Below are positions 41,786 to 43,887 of a DNA stretch of 43,887 nt, piece by piece. The position numbers and the translations under genes are program-made. The stretch is taken from positions 1-43,887 of the IMG/VR virus record IMGVR_UViG_3300042923_000597. One strand, written 5' to 3'. The DNA is from a virus. The notes under the pieces are model-generated. The model had not been told where the DNA came from. It did no database searches and saw only the letters and a program-made list of their open reading frames with translations. Positions within the stretch are counted from its first letter, which is position 1. Each line of letters opens with the position of its first letter.

Positions 41786-43887
41786 CAGGACTCCCCTCCG
41801 AACGGCGACCGGGGGGACCCCAGGGCCGCGAATAGTGCTTCCTCGGCGCTGAGCGACTGATTCTCGGCCGCAACGTACACGAGGGTGCCCCCGGTACCCC
41901 CGGCGGATTCTGTCGCGTCAGACGGGCTCTCAGCGCTTCCGTCCATGACCATGCGGCCCAGCACCGTCCCGCGGAGCGAAGCGTCATCGAACGGATCCAC
42001 CGTGTGCATGCCCTCCGCGAACTGCTCCATGATCGCGGAGCCGGAGCCCAGGAGGCGCGTCCAGCCGGAGCCGGAGAACGGGCCGTGCTTCGCGGGGGAG
42101 TTCGGGAAGAACCCGGCCACGAAGTCCATGACGCCGCCGACCGCATCGCCCACCGCGCCAATCATCCCTTGGATGCCGTCGATGAGGCCCTGGATGATGG
42201 CGCGGCCGGAGTCCATGAGCCACTGGCCCGCCCCGGCGAAGACGTTCATGATCGTCTGCGGGATCCCCTGGAACCACGAAACGATGCCCTCCCAGACGGA
42301 CACGATGGTGGAGCGCACGCCCTCCCACAGTCCGGCCCAGAACGAGACGTACCCGTTGAACGCGCCGATCAGGAATCCGACGAAGCCGCCGACGACGCCC
42401 TGCACCCAGCCGACGAAGCCCTCCCAGACGGCCGTGATCCACGCGCCGATGCCAGCCCACAGGCCGTTCCACCACGAGGCCAGGCCATCTCCGACGCCCT
42501 TCAGCCAGCCGACGAAGCCCTCCCACAGGCCGGTGATCCAGCCGATGAAGCCCTCCCACACCTGCGTCACCCAGGAGGCGAAGCCCTCCCACATGCCGTT
42601 CCACCACTGCACGAAGCCGTCGAGCACGCCCATGAACCACGCGCTGAAGGCGGTCCACGTCTCGGAGAGCCAGGCCCACACGGCATCCCAGTTCAGGACG
42701 AGCCAGGTGATCGCGGCGACGAGGAGCCCGATGCCCACGATGATCGCGGCGATGATGAGGGTGATGGGCGTCAGGGACGCGACCCACAGTGCGGCCGCCA
42801 GCCCGAGCACAACGGCCGTCAGCACGCCGAGCGCGACGGCGAGCGCCTGCGCTACGGTCGGGTTCTCCGCCAGCCAGGAGAAGAACCCCTCCAGGATCGG
42901 GAGGACGTAGGACGCGATCTGCGTGGCGAACGTCTCGATGGTGCGGGTGATCGACTCCCACTGCGACTTGACGTTCGTGCCCAGCGAGTCCGCGTAGGCC
43001 TCGTTCGCCCCGGCGAAGTCGCCCATGGCCCCAGAGGCGTCCCCCAGGGACGCGAGGAACGTCGGAATCTCGTTGACGCCCAGGTCCTCCAGCGGCGTGC
43101 CGAAGAGGCCGATGGCGGCGTTCGCGCGAGCCACCGGATCCTCGATGCCGAGGAGCCCGTCGATGATCTGCTGGAAGCCCTCTTTGCCCTCCTCGCCGCC
43201 TGCGAGGATCTTCGCGCTCATGTCCTCCGCCGACAGCCCGGCGGCCTCGTAGGCGGCCACGCTCGTGGTGCTCATGTCGGTGGCCCGGATGCCGAACTCC
43301 TTCACGGCGTCACCGGTCTTGTCGATGCCGTACATGCCCTTCTCGGAGGCGGTGACGAGCGCGCCCATCGCCTCCTCGCCCGAGAATCCGATGGCCTGGA
43401 AGAACGGGCCGTACTCGTCCACGGCATCCATGAGGTCTTCGCGCACCGCCGGGGGCACCTTCTGGAGCGCCGCGGTGAGGAGGTCCAGGCCCTCCTCGGC
43501 GGAGGCCACCATGTCCGTGCTGATCATCTGGCCGACGATCTGCGAGATGCGGCCCGTCTCGATCTGGAAGCCGTCGCCCATCGCCTGGACGCCCTCCACG
43601 ATGCCCTGGAGTTCTTCGACGCTGGCGTCACGCATGCCCTCGATGGAGCCGATGACGCCCTCCGTCGTGGCCTGCACGGCCTCCATCGACTCACCGAAGG
43701 CGTTAGCGTAGGCGGCCGCGGCCGCGGATCCGGCGCGCTTCGACTGCTCCTCAGTGAGGCCCAGGTTGGCGGCGATCTTGTCGTTCCCGGCGTCCACGTT
43801 GACGGCGTTCACGAAGGCGGCGGAGAACGCGGCCGCGACGGCCACAGCGGCGACAGCGCCCGCGGCGGCCATCCAGCCCGGGAGTTT
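41785..43887 (-). CDS. Tape measure protein, main part (continues at 1-211)
   Basis: The whole protein is 728 residues once joined across the window ends. It determines tail length and is ejected with DNA. After an Ala-rich hydrophobic start (AAAGAVAAVAVAAAFSAAFV), residues 70-340 resemble the TP901-type tape-measure core. A membrane-like stretch follows (AVALGVLTAVVLGLAAALWV and ITLIIAAIIVGIGLLVAAIT). Then comes a long array of about 11-residue repeats rich in Trp and Gly (WEGFASWVTQVWEGF, WITGLWEGFVGWLKG). It is short for its class. By the usual 0.15 nm per residue the tail would be near 110 nm; that is a rule of thumb. Confidence 0.92.
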   Translation of the reverse strand, partial: KLPGWMAAAGAVAAVAVAAAFSAAFVNAVNVDAGNDKIAANLGLTEEQSKRAGSAAAAAYANAFGESMEAVQATTEGVIGSIEGMRDASVEELQGIVEGVQAMGDGFQIETGRISQIVGQMISTDMVASAEEGLDLLTAALQKVPPAVREDLMDAVDEYGPFFQAIGFSGEEAMGALVTASEKGMYGIDKTGDAVKEFGIRATDMSTTSVAAYEAAGLSAEDMSAKILAGGEEGKEGFQQIIDGLLGIEDPVARANAAIGLFGTPLEDLGVNEIPTFLASLGDASGAMGDFAGANEAYADSLGTNVKSQWESITRTIETFATQIASYVLPILEGFFSWLAENPTVAQALAVALGVLTAVVLGLAAALWVASLTPITLIIAAIIVGIGLLVAAITWLVLNWDAVWAWLSETWTAFSAWFMGVLDGFVQWWNGMWEGFASWVTQVWEGFIGWITGLWEGFVGWLKGVGDGLASWWNGLWAGIGAWITAVWEGFVGWVQGVVGGFVGFLIGAFNGYVSFWAGLWEGVRSTIVSVWEGIVSWFQGIPQTIMNVFAGAGQWLMDSGRAIIQGLIDGIQGMIGAVGDAVGGVMDFVAGFFPNSPAKHGPFSGSGWTRLLGSGSAIMEQFAEGMHTVDPFDDASLRGTVLGRMVMDGSAESPSDATESAGGTGGTLVYVAAENQSLSAEEALFAALGSPRSPFGGES
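43761..43887. repeat. Terminal direct repeat, right copy
   Basis: Exact copy of bases 1-127. See the left copy: the tape-measure reading frame is continuous across the join, so the genome is circular or circularly permuted. Confidence 0.95.

Noticed and set aside
1-43887. Integrase, attachment site, tRNA genes, CRISPR array or insertion sequence
   Set aside because: None was seen on either strand. The Xis/MerR-like and XRE-type genes alone do not show lysogeny.

Overview
The window is one complete, circularly closed tailed-phage genome of siphovirus type, written as a line. The first 127 bases recur exactly as the last 127 (1-127 = 43761-43887), and the tape-measure gene runs off one end and continues at the other, so about 43,760 bases are unique. 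The DNA is very GC-rich, with many GTG starts and ATGA/GTGA stop-start overlaps. The protein families (MuF-type minor capsid protein, Gp37-like tail protein, M23 endolysin, DUF732-like protein, Rad52-like annealing protein) fit a phage of a high-GC actinobacterium. Microbacterium-like hosts are a plausible guess, not a demonstrated one. I see no integrase, tRNA, CRISPR array or insertion sequence.

Layout. Two transcription arms diverge from a control region at about 25.03-25.13 kb and converge on a strong bidirectional terminator at 34.73-34.76 kb. The leftward arm (minus strand) starts with recombination genes (YqaJ-type exonuclease, Rad52-like protein) and DNA-metabolism genes (clamp-like protein, HNH-like protein). 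It then holds a four-gene cassette (ParB-like, PP-loop/PAPS-reductase-like, ParB-like, methyltransferase) at 16.1-19.0 kb. A dense run of tiny genes leads to the terminase small subunit, and more tiny genes lead to the large terminase. Next come portal, MuF protein, scaffold, major capsid, neck proteins, tail tube, the tail chaperone pair with a -1 frameshift, tape measure (across the window ends), Dit-like and Gp37-like/collar proteins, tail fibre proteins, endolysin, and membrane lysis proteins including a collagen-like one.

The rightward arm (plus strand, 25.1-34.7 kb) carries an XRE-type regulator, a replication initiator with iteron-like repeats inside its gene, SSB, RusA, an Xis/MerR-like HTH protein and about 17 small unknown genes ending in an HNH nuclease. 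One leftward HTH gene (27794-28033) lies inside this arm.

Regulation can be read from the DNA. Several promoters share a TTGCAN-(17-19)-TANNNT layout, and three of them overlap a palindromic operator (GGGGTTRCA-N3-TGYAACCCC). Six operon leaders carry the same module: a GGCCCC/GGGGCC hairpin followed by a GGGAAGGACCC ribosome-binding site. A second promoter type, TARACT seven bases before ATG with no ribosome-binding site, precedes three genes and suggests leaderless transcripts. All functional calls come from reading the sequence and recalling protein families. No database search was run.
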